Below, piece by piece: positions 1 through 6,136 of a DNA stretch of 10,809 bases. Location: NCBI GenBank assembly GCA_003647375.1, contig QMMS01000136.1, positions 1-10,809 on the forward strand, given 5' to 3'. Positions within the stretch are counted from its first letter, which is position 1; each line of letters starts with the position of its first letter. The notes below the pieces were generated by a model. That model saw only the letters and a program-made list of their open reading frames with translations. It searched no databases and was not told where the DNA came from. The stretch comes from Deltaproteobacteria bacterium. Its GTDB lineage: Bacteria > Desulfobacterota > Desulfobacteria > Desulfobacterales > B30-G6. A program made the translations under genes and the position numbers.

Positions 1-492
1 CACCACGGCAATGGGCAGCACCCAGGAACTCTTGCGGGCCACACGGTTGGAATAGAAAAGACAATTTTTCCCGAAAGTCCCCATTCCGGCGCGCCCCGCG
101 GCCAGTCGGTGGGGAAGATTGAAGGGAACCTTGGACTGGATGCCGTTGTCCCGCAAATAGGATCGAAAGGCCTTGATGCGCTTTGCCAGGCCATCCCGTG
201 TTATCCGATCGTCGTCCAGGTAACATCGACCGAAAAACGGTTCCATGGCGTGGGGATAGGATTCCCGAAAATAGACTTCCATAAGAACAAAAATCGATTT
301 CGCCCCGGATAGAATGTTTTGCGGGTCGATTCCGGACACCAGATCCAGACCGGCATTCATGGCCCAGGCATATGACTCATGGCGTTCCGACAGGATCCGC
401 TGCTGCGATTCAAATGGTTCCGCGCTGGTGACACCGATGTCTTCGAACATGAGTTCATGAGCCCGGTCAATTATCTGTTGTTGGGTCAACAT
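1..492 (-). CDS. QueG-like iron-sulfur reductase, partial (3' end outside window)
   Basis: The reverse strand is open for 164 codons from an ATG at 492 to the window edge. A GGAGG ribosome binding site at 504-500 sits 7 nt upstream and fixes the start. The protein begins MLTQQQIIDRAHELMFEDIG. Near residues 127-150 it has a segment HRLAAGRAGMGTFGKNCLFY that corresponds to the 'aARAGLGwiGKntl' block of the epoxyqueuosine reductase (QueG, DUF1730) family. In that family this block precedes two [4Fe-4S] clusters and contributes to a cobalamin site; the cluster cysteines would lie beyond the window. True QueG enzymes carry a catalytic Asp in a 'vDtaPllER' segment just before this block. Here the segment reads KVPFNLPHR and no Asp is visible, so this is more likely a QueG-like paralogue than the queuosine enzyme. 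Family membership is fairly secure; the exact reaction is not known. Confidence 0.8.
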   Translation of the reverse strand, partial: MLTQQQIIDRAHELMFEDIGVTSAEPFESQQRILSERHESYAWAMNAGLDLVSGIDPQNILSGAKSIFVLMEVYFRESYPHAMEPFFGRCYLDDDRITRDGLAKRIKAFRSYLRDNGIQSKVPFNLPHRLAAGRAGMGTFGKNCLFYSNRVARKSSWVLPIAVV

Positions 493-577
493 GAAACATC
501 CTCCAGATGTTGTCAGGATTTGTTGAAAAACCAAGCTCTTTCATGGAAAGGGGGTGTTGTCAAGTGTGATCCGGACA

Positions 578-802
578 TCACTGCGTCAATGTCTTTGCAA
601 GAAATTCATTGAACCGCTTCCAGAACTTTTTATCCGCCGCCTCCTGATAGCGGGACCCACCAAAAACAGTAAAGGCGTGCTGCGCCCCACTGTAGGTGAT
701 CATCTCATGGGGGACACCGGCCGATTCCAGCTCATTTGTCAACGCTGCGAACTGGTCCATGGTGATGGCCGAGTCCGCTGAACCGTGTATGATTTTGGCA
801 GC
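578..802 (-). pseudogene. Dienelactone hydrolase family C-terminal remnant
   Basis: Reverse-strand reading in one frame gives about 74 residues ending at a TGA at 580-578. They match the C-terminal third of dienelactone hydrolase (alpha/beta-hydrolase) proteins: an HGSAD segment holding the acid of the triad, then MDQFAALTNELESAGVPHE, then YSGAQHAFTVFG with the catalytic His, and a final helix KFWKRFNEFLAK. The frame is closed upstream by a TGA at 805-803. The next 100 bases give no recognisable continuation in any reverse frame. The family is normally about 220-250 residues, so the N-terminal two thirds, including the nucleophile (Cys or Ser), are missing. An ATG at 760 could start a 60-residue peptide, but it has no obvious function. 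The likeliest reading is a gene truncated at its 5' side, in the same orientation as the QueG-like gene, 85 nt upstream of that gene's start. Confidence 0.75.
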
Positions 803-815
803 TCAGGAACAGTAC

Positions 816-846
816 TTGTCACGGGAAAATCTTTAGGCTATATATT
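816..846 (+). promoter_or_regulatory. Probable sigma70-type promoter for the aspartate kinase
   Basis: TTGTCA at 816-821 (5 of 6 matches to the -35 consensus) is followed 17 bp later by TATATA at 839-844. An overlapping TATATT at 841-846 matches the -10 consensus at 5 of 6 positions, with a 19-bp spacer. The element lies just outside the broken end of the dienelactone hydrolase remnant and points toward the aspartate kinase, which starts at 959. This gives a leader of roughly 105-110 nt. Predicted by eye only. Confidence 0.45.
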
Positions 847-853
847 GACCATA

Positions 854-937
854 AGCTGTAAGCCGCTTAGAGCTTACTGCTCTATCAATGTGAGCTGATG
901 GCGGCATCCTGGCTTCCCAGCTTCCAAGCATCATAGC
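854..937. repeat. Degenerate 7-bp tandem repeats in the aspartate kinase leader
   Basis: Two short runs show a seven-base rhythm. At 854-888 successive units include AGCTGTA, AGCCGCT, TAGAGCT and TACTGCT. At 904-937, on the reverse strand, units resemble GGAAGCC and GAAGCTG. The units are diverged, so the period is more evident than any exact consensus. The same rhythm occurs in the next three intergenic regions, which is the main reason to treat it as a repeat. Confidence 0.4.
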
Positions 938-942
938 CTTTT

Positions 943-948
943 GAGGAG
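943..948 (+). promoter_or_regulatory. Ribosome binding site of the aspartate kinase
   Basis: GAGGAG lies 10 nt before the ATG at 959. It selects this ATG over the in-frame TTG at 941, which lies upstream of the site and would be translated without a Shine-Dalgarno sequence. Confidence 0.7.
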
Positions 949-958
949 CTTTCTGAAA

Positions 959-2173
959 ATGACCTGTATCGTCCAGAAATACGGCGGCAGCAGTGTCGCC
1001 GACATTGACAAGCTAAGACAAATTGCCCGCCTGATTGCCAACGTTAGACAACAGCGGATCCAGATTGCCGTGGTGGTTTCCGCCATGGGAAAAACCACCG
1101 ACAATCTTCTGTCCATGGCCCGGAAATTTTCTCCCAAGCCTCCCAGGCGGGAAATGGACATGCTGCTTTCCACGGGTGAACGCATCACCATGGCCCTGCT
1201 CTGTATGGCCTTGAACGAAATGGATATCGATGCCGTCTCGCTCACCGGTTCACAAGCCGGCATCATCACCAACGACCGGCACAATGATGCCCAGGTCATC
1301 GAGGTCCGTCCCTTTCGTGTACAGGATGAACTGGCCAAGGGAAAAGTGGTGATCATCGGTGGCTTTCAAGGCGTCAGCTACAAACGGGACATCACCACCC
1401 TCGGTCGCGGCGGTTCGGACACCTCGGCCGTGGCGCTCGCCGCTGCACTGGATGCAGATCGCTGTGAGATCTATTCGGATGTCGATGGTGTCTATTCAGC
1501 CGATCCGGCGGTGGTGGCCGATGCCCGGCACCTGCCGGAAATTTCCTATCCGGAGATGCAGGAAATAAGCACTGCCGGCGCCAAGGTACTTAATGCTCAC
1601 GCTGTACAGTTCGCCAAGGAAAAGAATATCGCTCTTTACGCCCGGAGTACGTTTCATCCCGGCCGTGAAACCATTATACGAAAATTGTCTCCCGGAAAGC
1701 TACTCGGGGTTCAGGCGGTTGTAAGGGAAAAGCAGATCGAGCGTGTCCGTATGTCCGGAAAGGATGTGCGCCGGCACTTCCAGCAGGCAATCTCCTACCT
1801 GGAAACCGAACAGGTACCGGTCAAAGAAGTCAGCGTAACCCATGTTGCCGAAAACGGCGGTCTCTCCCAGGCAAGCTTTGTGGTACCTGCCGGTCAGATA
1901 TACGGTTGGAAGGGCATCAAGTCCGGCCTGGAAAAAAAATTCGGTGCCCACCTGTCTTTTGATACGGATCTGGCAGCGGTATCCCTGATCGGAGAGGGGC
2001 TGAATCGAAACAATCAGACATTGTTGAACACCCTGGAACTTTTGGCGGAAAATAGCATCACCACACATGCCGTCACCACCACTTCTTTTCGAATTTCGCT
2101 CCTGGTCCCCCGGGAACTTGTGGATCAAAGCGTCCGGATATGTCACGAGCGCTGGGTAATGGATCGTTTCTAA
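959..2173 (+). CDS. lysC: Aspartate kinase with divergent ACT1 domain
   Basis: This 404-residue protein is a monofunctional aspartokinase. It phosphorylates L-aspartate with ATP in the cytoplasm, the first step toward lysine, threonine, methionine and diaminopimelate. The amino-acid kinase domain (about 1-245) shows the N-terminal KYGGSSV block (7-13), [10 protein letters not shown] (41-50), [11 protein letters not shown] (71-81), GRGGSDTSA (149-157) and a [10 protein letters not shown] segment (174-183). The C-terminal part (about 260-404) holds two ACT-like units; the second has [11 protein letters not shown] and the [11 protein letters not shown] strand typical of the family. The first ACT unit lacks the usual D-x-PG-x-A loop, reading [11 protein letters not shown] instead, so lysine/threonine feedback control may be altered. 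Length is normal for the family. Homoserine dehydrogenase or other pathway genes are not adjacent, so the gene appears to be its own transcription unit. The enzyme call is very secure; the symbol is by family. Confidence 0.95.
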   Translation: MTCIVQKYGGSSVADIDKLRQIARLIANVRQQRIQIAVVVSAMGKTTDNLLSMARKFSPKPPRREMDMLLSTGERITMALLCMALNEMDIDAVSLTGSQAGIITNDRHNDAQVIEVRPFRVQDELAKGKVVIIGGFQGVSYKRDITTLGRGGSDTSAVALAAALDADRCEIYSDVDGVYSADPAVVADARHLPEISYPEMQEISTAGAKVLNAHAVQFAKEKNIALYARSTFHPGRETIIRKLSPGKLLGVQAVVREKQIERVRMSGKDVRRHFQQAISYLETEQVPVKEVSVTHVAENGGLSQASFVVPAGQIYGWKGIKSGLEKKFGAHLSFDTDLAAVSLIGEGLNRNNQTLLNTLELLAENSITTHAVTTTSFRISLLVPRELVDQSVRICHERWVMDRF

Positions 2174-2194
2174 AAAATGAATGGAAACGATCCA
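2160..2194 (+). terminator. Perfect 11-bp hairpin over the aspartate kinase stop codon
   Basis: TGGATCGTTTC at 2160-2170 is exactly complementary to GAAACGATCCA at 2184-2194, with a 13-nt loop that contains the TAA stop (2171-2173). The left arm encodes the last residues of the protein. No U-tract follows, so this is not a canonical intrinsic terminator. It may act as an RNA 3'-end stabiliser or attenuate transcription. The pairing is certain; the role is inferred. Confidence 0.4.
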
Positions 2195-2202
2195 GGTAGA
2201 TA

Positions 2203-2383
2203 GGTTGTTAGGCTGTAGACTATTAGGAGCGAACGATGTGGCCAGGCGAAAACCACCGGTTTTGAAATATTTAGGTGAGCAAAACGTACTCTATGCAACT
2301 TGAAAATGGTGGCAACTGAGAAGGCCCTGGACGCGTTACTACGGTTCATGCTAAATGCCTAACAGTCTTCAGCCTAATTAACC
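2203..2383. repeat. Intergenic segment bounded by inverted degenerate heptad repeats
   Basis: The left arm (2203-2227) and the reverse complement of the right arm (2358-2383) align over 26 columns with 22 identities and one gap. Both share the core TTAGGCTG followed by AGACT. Each arm has a seven-base rhythm (for example TTAGGCT then GTAGACT). The 130 bp between them contain a perfect 6-bp hairpin, AAAACC-ACC-GGTTTT, at 2249-2263 and no convincing gene. The same motif recurs at 5371-5397. This may be a small non-autonomous element or a structured untranslated RNA; no target-site duplication is evident. Confidence 0.5.
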
Positions 2384-2400
2384 TGAAAAGGAAGCGCACA

Positions 2401-3711
2401 ATGACCCCAAGTTATGACTGCATCATCATCGGTGCCGGGATATCCGGGGCGGCCATCGCCTACGAGCTGTCCAAAAAAGGATACCAGACCCTGAACGTGG
2501 ACCGGCTCCCTGAAGCCGGGCACGGTTCCACCAGCAATACCTGCGCTATTATCCGGACCCATTATTCCACCCTGGAAGGAACCGCTATCGCCTATGACAG
2601 CTGGTTTGACTGGGAAAACTGGCACGAGTATATCGGCGTTTCGGATGAAAAAGGCTATGCCAAATTCTACCAGACCGGTCTGATAAACATCTACCACCAG
2701 AGTCACGTTCCCGATAACCACATGAAACTTCACGATGAGCTGGGGATACCGTATGAAGTATGGAACCGGGAAAAACTGCTCAGGCGGATGCCCCATTTTG
2801 TGGATGATTCATTTTTCCCTCCGCAACGCCCCGAGGACCCACGATTCCATGACCTGCCCAAAAACAAAATCGATGATACCATCATCTATTATCCCAATGA
2901 CGGTTATATCAACGATCCTGTATTGTCGGTTCACAACATCCAGCGGGCTGCGGAGGCGAAAGGAGCCACCTTTCTCTTCAATAAAAACGTTGCGGCGATC
3001 CGTTACGACGAGAAAGGCGTCATCGGTGTGAGCCTGAAAGACGGCACCAAGATCGATGCCCCTGTCCTGGTGAATGCTGCCGGACCCCACTCCGCTGTGA
3101 TCAACCAGATGGCCGGTATTGCCGACAAAATGAATATCAAGACCCGACCCCTGCGTCACGAAGTTCATTTTGTCCCCTCTCCGGAAACGTTCAGTTATGA
3201 AACCGACGGTATGGTGGTGGGTGATGGCGATCTGGGTGGCTATCATCGACCTGAAACAGGGAACCTGGTTCTGGTGGGCAGCGAGGATCCTGCCTGCGAC
3301 GAAAAAGACTGGGTCGATAATCCGGATCGCTTCAACAGGGAGGTCACCCTGGCGCAGTACCAGGCCCAGACCTATCGCCTGGCCAAGCGTATACCGGAGC
3401 TTCAGATTCCAAACAACCCCAGGGGGATCGCCGATCTCTATGATGTCACTGACGACTGGATTCCTATTTACGATAAATCCGATCTTAAGGGGTTTTACCT
3501 TGCTATCGGTACCAGCGGCAATCAGTACAAAAACGGCCCGGCCATCGGCCGCCTGATGGCGGAACTGATCGACGCGTCTGAAAACGACCATGACCATGAT
3601 GCAGACCCGCTGCAAGTGCGGTTGTGTCATGTTGACATCACCCTGAATACGGGCATCTTTTCACGAAACCGTGAGATCATCCAGGGAAGCACCTTTTCGG
3701 TGTTGGGGTAA
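2401..3711 (+). CDS. FAD-dependent oxidoreductase, DAO family (sarcosine oxidase beta-like)
   Basis: This 436-residue flavoprotein starts at an ATG preceded by AGGA 8 nt upstream. The N-terminal Rossmann fold shows IIIGAGISGAAIAYEL (8-23), the GxGxxG motif that binds the ADP part of FAD, followed by an RTHYS segment (52-56) where DAO-family proteins hold the flavin. VNAAGPHS (224-231) and the C-terminal AIGTSGNQYKNGPAIG (368-383) are also typical of the sarcosine oxidase beta subunit, glycine oxidase and DadA group. The tail ends ...STFSVLG, a common ending in SoxB-like proteins. Such enzymes oxidise secondary or primary amines of small amino acids and pass electrons to oxygen or another acceptor. 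No SoxA/G/D partners lie beside it, so it is probably a stand-alone dehydrogenase or oxidase. No signal peptide or membrane segment is visible. The substrate cannot be read from the sequence. Confidence 0.88.
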   Translation: MTPSYDCIIIGAGISGAAIAYELSKKGYQTLNVDRLPEAGHGSTSNTCAIIRTHYSTLEGTAIAYDSWFDWENWHEYIGVSDEKGYAKFYQTGLINIYHQSHVPDNHMKLHDELGIPYEVWNREKLLRRMPHFVDDSFFPPQRPEDPRFHDLPKNKIDDTIIYYPNDGYINDPVLSVHNIQRAAEAKGATFLFNKNVAAIRYDEKGVIGVSLKDGTKIDAPVLVNAAGPHSAVINQMAGIADKMNIKTRPLRHEVHFVPSPETFSYETDGMVVGDGDLGGYHRPETGNLVLVGSEDPACDEKDWVDNPDRFNREVTLAQYQAQTYRLAKRIPELQIPNNPRGIADLYDVTDDWIPIYDKSDLKGFYLAIGTSGNQYKNGPAIGRLMAELIDASENDHDHDADPLQVRLCHVDITLNTGIFSRNREIIQGSTFSVLG

Positions 3712-3740
3712 TATCGTGAAACGCTACAGTGGAGGCCTTT

Positions 3741-3905
3741 TATTAAATTCGAAGCACGAATATCGAAATCCGAAACAATACTCAATGATATAAATTAAAA
3801 TGCTCCAAACAAGAACACAGACGATCAAGCATAAGGACTATTTTGGGTCATTTGAGCATTCAATATTTTAATTTGTTTCGGATTTCGATATTTGGATTTA
3901 GGGTT
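3741..3905. repeat. Long imperfect inverted repeat of heptad units between convergent genes
   Basis: A 19-bp stretch at 3760-3778 (beginning ATATCGAAATCC) is repeated exactly in inverted form at 3873-3891. Pairing continues inward with gaps: AATTAAAAT and GCTCCAAA on the left face TTTGAGC and ATTTTAATT on the right. Both arms have a clear 7-bp period, with CGAAGCA, CGAATAT, CGAAATC and CGAAACA as consecutive units on the left. The right arm ends immediately before the stop codon of the TPR gene. Its RNA from either strand could fold into a long hairpin and might end or separate the two converging transcripts. Similar A/T-rich 'CGAAATCCGAAACAA' sequence occurs again at 5240-5296. Confidence 0.6.
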
Positions 3906-5153
3906 TTAATCCTCAGATTCTGGTGTATTCATTCCTGATTCCCCTTTTCCGGCCATCTCCAGATATCGCTGAGCTTCTGCAGGATAACCCTGGCGCTTGT
4001 AAATATCGCTGATCCTGGAAAAATATTGACCCTGATTATCAGGTTCCTCCCGGCAAAGAGAAAAATAGGTTTCCAGAAGCCCGCTTGAAATATCGCCTGC
4101 TTCATAAGTTAGCTCCGCATATCGCTGTCTGGCAAAGGGATTTACCCGTCTGTGGCAACTTTTGCAGCCGGCCATAACTTCCTGGTAGGTCCCCAACGCA
4201 TCTTCCTTCCTGTCCATGGCCTCATAGGTCCCTGCCAGGGCGATAGCAATGGTTTCGCTCCATCCAAGATATTCGATGCTTTTAAGATAGAAAGAAATAG
4301 CCTCCCCCTGTTTCCCGGAGCGCAAAAGCGTTTCACCCATCAATAGCAGGAGGGGCTCCGATGTCTTGAGTGTGTCCGGACAGGATTGCAGAAGGTTGTC
4401 CGCAAGCTCATAATCTTCGAATTCCCAATAGATCTCGCATAGCGCTTCATATGCCCGATGAGATTCAGGGTATACTTCGATGAAAACTTCCAGAAGGGCC
4501 CTGGCCGTCTGGACATCTCCCAGATTCAGATAGACAGTGGCAAGCTCCAGGTGAACATACGTGATGCGTTCTCCCTGGTCAGCCAGGGCTTTGTTCAGCA
4601 GGTCTGCCGCAGGTTCGAATGCCCCCTTGTTCAGCGCAATGTATCCGGATTGAAAATTTTCACCCAAGGCCATGTAGGCGACCTGGACGTCATCCGGCAA
4701 GGTGCTGCAGAGTATCAAAAAATAGGAATCCTCGTCACCCGGATCAAAGACCTCCTCATCGGCTCCTTCCGATACCTCAACCTCCAATTCCGTGTGGAAA
4801 CCTGCAGCAACATCGGTCACCAATGCATCCATCTCTCGGATTAGCTGCGGGTCGCGGGTTAATTCCCGCGCCAGTTCCAGAAGTTCCCCGGCCTCTTCAA
4901 AACATCCTGCCGCCAATAGCTCTTCCGCAGAAATTTTATGCTGCAGGGCCAGTGACTCACGGGCATCCTTGATTTTTACCTCTATTCTGTCCCGGTGTTC
5001 TATTACACCCGGCAAAGAAGAGCCTTCAAGGCGTGACAAAGCTGTTTCGTATTGCAGCTTCGCCAACCCCAGGTCGTTGGACCTGACCAGCCGATCACCC
5101 TTTTCTTCGAAAACATCAAATGATTTTGGAGAAAAAAACCTTAACAATCCCAT
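3906..5153 (-). CDS. Tetratricopeptide repeat protein with a CxxCH motif
   Basis: This 415-residue protein begins MGLLRFFSPKSFDVFEEKGD at the ATG at 5153; a GTG two codons upstream overlaps the ribosome binding site and is less likely. It has no signal peptide or membrane segment, so it should be cytoplasmic. Helical TPR-like units run through most of the chain, with clear repeats around residues 165-320 (for example NFQSGYIALNKGAFEPAADL and YEALCEIYWEFEDYELADNL). An acidic linker lies near 122-141. At 330-334 it carries C-K-S-C-H, followed by RRVNPFARQRYAELTYEAGD. A two-cysteine motif inside a TPR array recalls the metal-binding CxxC of LapB/YciM, but the second cysteine pair of that rubredoxin-like domain is absent. 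TPR arrays bind proteins; the partner is unknown. It faces the FAD oxidoreductase tail to tail and is separated from the gene upstream by repeats. Confidence 0.8.
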   Translation of the reverse strand: MGLLRFFSPKSFDVFEEKGDRLVRSNDLGLAKLQYETALSRLEGSSLPGVIEHRDRIEVKIKDARESLALQHKISAEELLAAGCFEEAGELLELARELTRDPQLIREMDALVTDVAAGFHTELEVEVSEGADEEVFDPGDEDSYFLILCSTLPDDVQVAYMALGENFQSGYIALNKGAFEPAADLLNKALADQGERITYVHLELATVYLNLGDVQTARALLEVFIEVYPESHRAYEALCEIYWEFEDYELADNLLQSCPDTLKTSEPLLLLMGETLLRSGKQGEAISFYLKSIEYLGWSETIAIALAGTYEAMDRKEDALGTYQEVMAGCKSCHRRVNPFARQRYAELTYEAGDISSGLLETYFSLCREEPDNQGQYFSRISDIYKRQGYPAEAQRYLEMAGKGESGMNTPESED

Positions 5154-5158
5154 GGGCA

Positions 5159-5163
5159 CTCCT
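5159..5163 (-). promoter_or_regulatory. Ribosome binding site of the TPR gene
   Basis: On the reverse strand AGGAG (5163-5159) is followed by TGCCC and then ATG at 5153. The spacing of 5 nt supports this ATG. The GTG at 5159-5157 shares its first base with the site and would not be reachable from it. Confidence 0.6.
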
Positions 5164-5239
5164 ATTCAACTATAGTATCAAACCATTTTCATTTAGGCAC
5201 TTCAGGCGCTATTTGATAGAAAGCTAAGCAGATATCGTT

Positions 5240-5300
5240 TAAATCCAAAGTACCAAATCCCAAATCCGAAACAATACCCAATAACCTAAATTCGAATGAT
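5240..5300. repeat. Degenerate heptad repeat upstream of the TPR gene
   Basis: AAATCC-type units recur every seven bases (AAATCCA, AAATCCC, AAATCCG, with diverged units between and after). The segment contains AAATCCGAAACAATAC, which matches the left arm of the inverted repeat at 3741-3780. It lies in the 245-bp gap between the TPR gene and the hydrolase gene, upstream of the former and downstream of the latter. No gene or convincing promoter was seen in this gap. Confidence 0.5.
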
Positions 5301-5367
5301 CAAAACTAAAGCGCAAAGGTTCGAGTTCGTTATCCCTCTATGTTCTTAGCCGATGGCCGTTTATGAC

Positions 5368-5397
5368 GAATAGCCTACAGTCTACAGCCTATTCTAA
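5368..5397. repeat. Heptad repeat and small hairpin just past the hydrolase stop codon
   Basis: Units TAGCCTA, CAGTCTA and CAGCCTA follow one another from 5371. This is the same motif family as 2203-2227 and 2358-2383. GAATAG (5368-5373) can pair with CTATTC (5389-5394), giving a weak hairpin just after the hydrolase stop codon (reverse strand, 5401-5399). Confidence 0.5.
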
Positions 5398-5398
5398 C

Positions 5399-6136
5399 TT
5401 ATGGTCTCCGCTTAATAACCTCCAACACATACGGATAGATGGTATCCAGGATACGGCGATACCCCTCGGGATTCGGGTGCATTCGGTCCGAGAGGTTGTA
5501 ACGTGCATCGCCGGCCACACTTTCCAGAAAAAACGGAATCAAGGGAATATTGTGCTTATTGGCCATTCTTGGATATATCTTTGAAAAACGGGCGGTGTGG
5601 ACAGGTCCGAGGTTGGGTGGCATTTTCATTCCGGCCAGGAGAATGCCGATACCATTGGCCTGGATGGTGGTGATAATCCCATCCAGGTTTTTTTCGAGCA
5701 CCTTAGGGTCAACCCCCCGCAGGCCGTCATTGGCACCGGTTTCCAAGATAATGATGTCCGGGTTGAGTGAACGGATAACCCATTCGATACGAGACAGGGT
5801 TCCGCTGCTGGTTTCACCACTGATTCCCGCATTGATGACCTTGAAAAAGAAACCATCTAAAAGGAGGCGTTTTTCGAGCAAAGCCGGATATGCCTCGGTC
5901 TCATCCACACCATAACCGGCGGTCAGGCTGTCCCCAACGGCCACGATGGTGCCGAAGCCCATATCACCGTTCCCCTGCAATTCAGGCCGGCTCTTTGCAG
6001 AGGGAGATTCATTGCTGCAGGCAAAAATACTCAGGAGAACGAACAGAAACACCATGATCCGTATCAGGTAACTTCTTTCCTGCAGACACCTGCCTGCCGA
6101 ATCCTTCCTTGCAAAAAGAAAGCCTGAACTATGCAT
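5399..6136 (-). CDS. TesA-like SGNH/GDSL hydrolase, probable lipoprotein
   Basis: This 245-residue protein belongs to the TesA / arylesterase branch of SGNH hydrolases, which cleave acyl esters or thioesters (lysophospholipids, acyl-CoA, aryl esters). All four catalytic blocks are present: GDSLTAGYG with nucleophile Ser70, NAGISGET with Gly107, GANDGLRG with Asn136, and DRMHPN with Asp217 and His220. The N-terminus has a long basic region, then IMVFLFVLLSIFACS, a hydrophobic stretch ending in a lipobox-like I-F-A-C. Cys40 would be lipidated and the enzyme anchored in the periplasm. The ATG at 6136 overlaps the end of the permease gene by 8 nt and has AAGGGAG 7 nt upstream, so translation is probably coupled. 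In E. coli, tesA lies next to ybbA-ybbP but is divergently transcribed. Here all three share one operon. The substrate is unknown. Confidence 0.92.
   Translation of the reverse strand: MHSSGFLFARKDSAGRCLQERSYLIRIMVFLFVLLSIFACSNESPSAKSRPELQGNGDMGFGTIVAVGDSLTAGYGVDETEAYPALLEKRLLLDGFFFKVINAGISGETSSGTLSRIEWVIRSLNPDIIILETGANDGLRGVDPKVLEKNLDGIITTIQANGIGILLAGMKMPPNLGPVHTARFSKIYPRMANKHNIPLIPFFLESVAGDARYNLSDRMHPNPEGYRRILDTIYPYVLEVIKRRP

Noticed and set aside
847..958. Lysine riboswitch in the aspartate kinase leader
   Set aside because: The leader is only about 110 nt, shorter than the roughly 175-nt aptamer, and shows none of its conserved cores; the structure seen is repetitive.
2809..3630. Minus-strand open frame of 273 codons
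   Set aside because: It is antisense to the flavoprotein gene, whose reading is unmistakable, and has no recognisable motif.
3741..3905. CRISPR array
   Set aside because: The repeats are 7-bp degenerate units with no regular spacers, and no cas gene is present.
4152..4166. Cytochrome c annotation for the TPR protein
   Set aside because: A single CxxCH without a secretion signal is not enough for heme c attachment, which occurs outside the cytoplasm.
4458..5175. Several plus-strand open frames of 117-128 codons
   Set aside because: They mirror the TPR gene on the other strand; compositions are skewed and starts unsupported.
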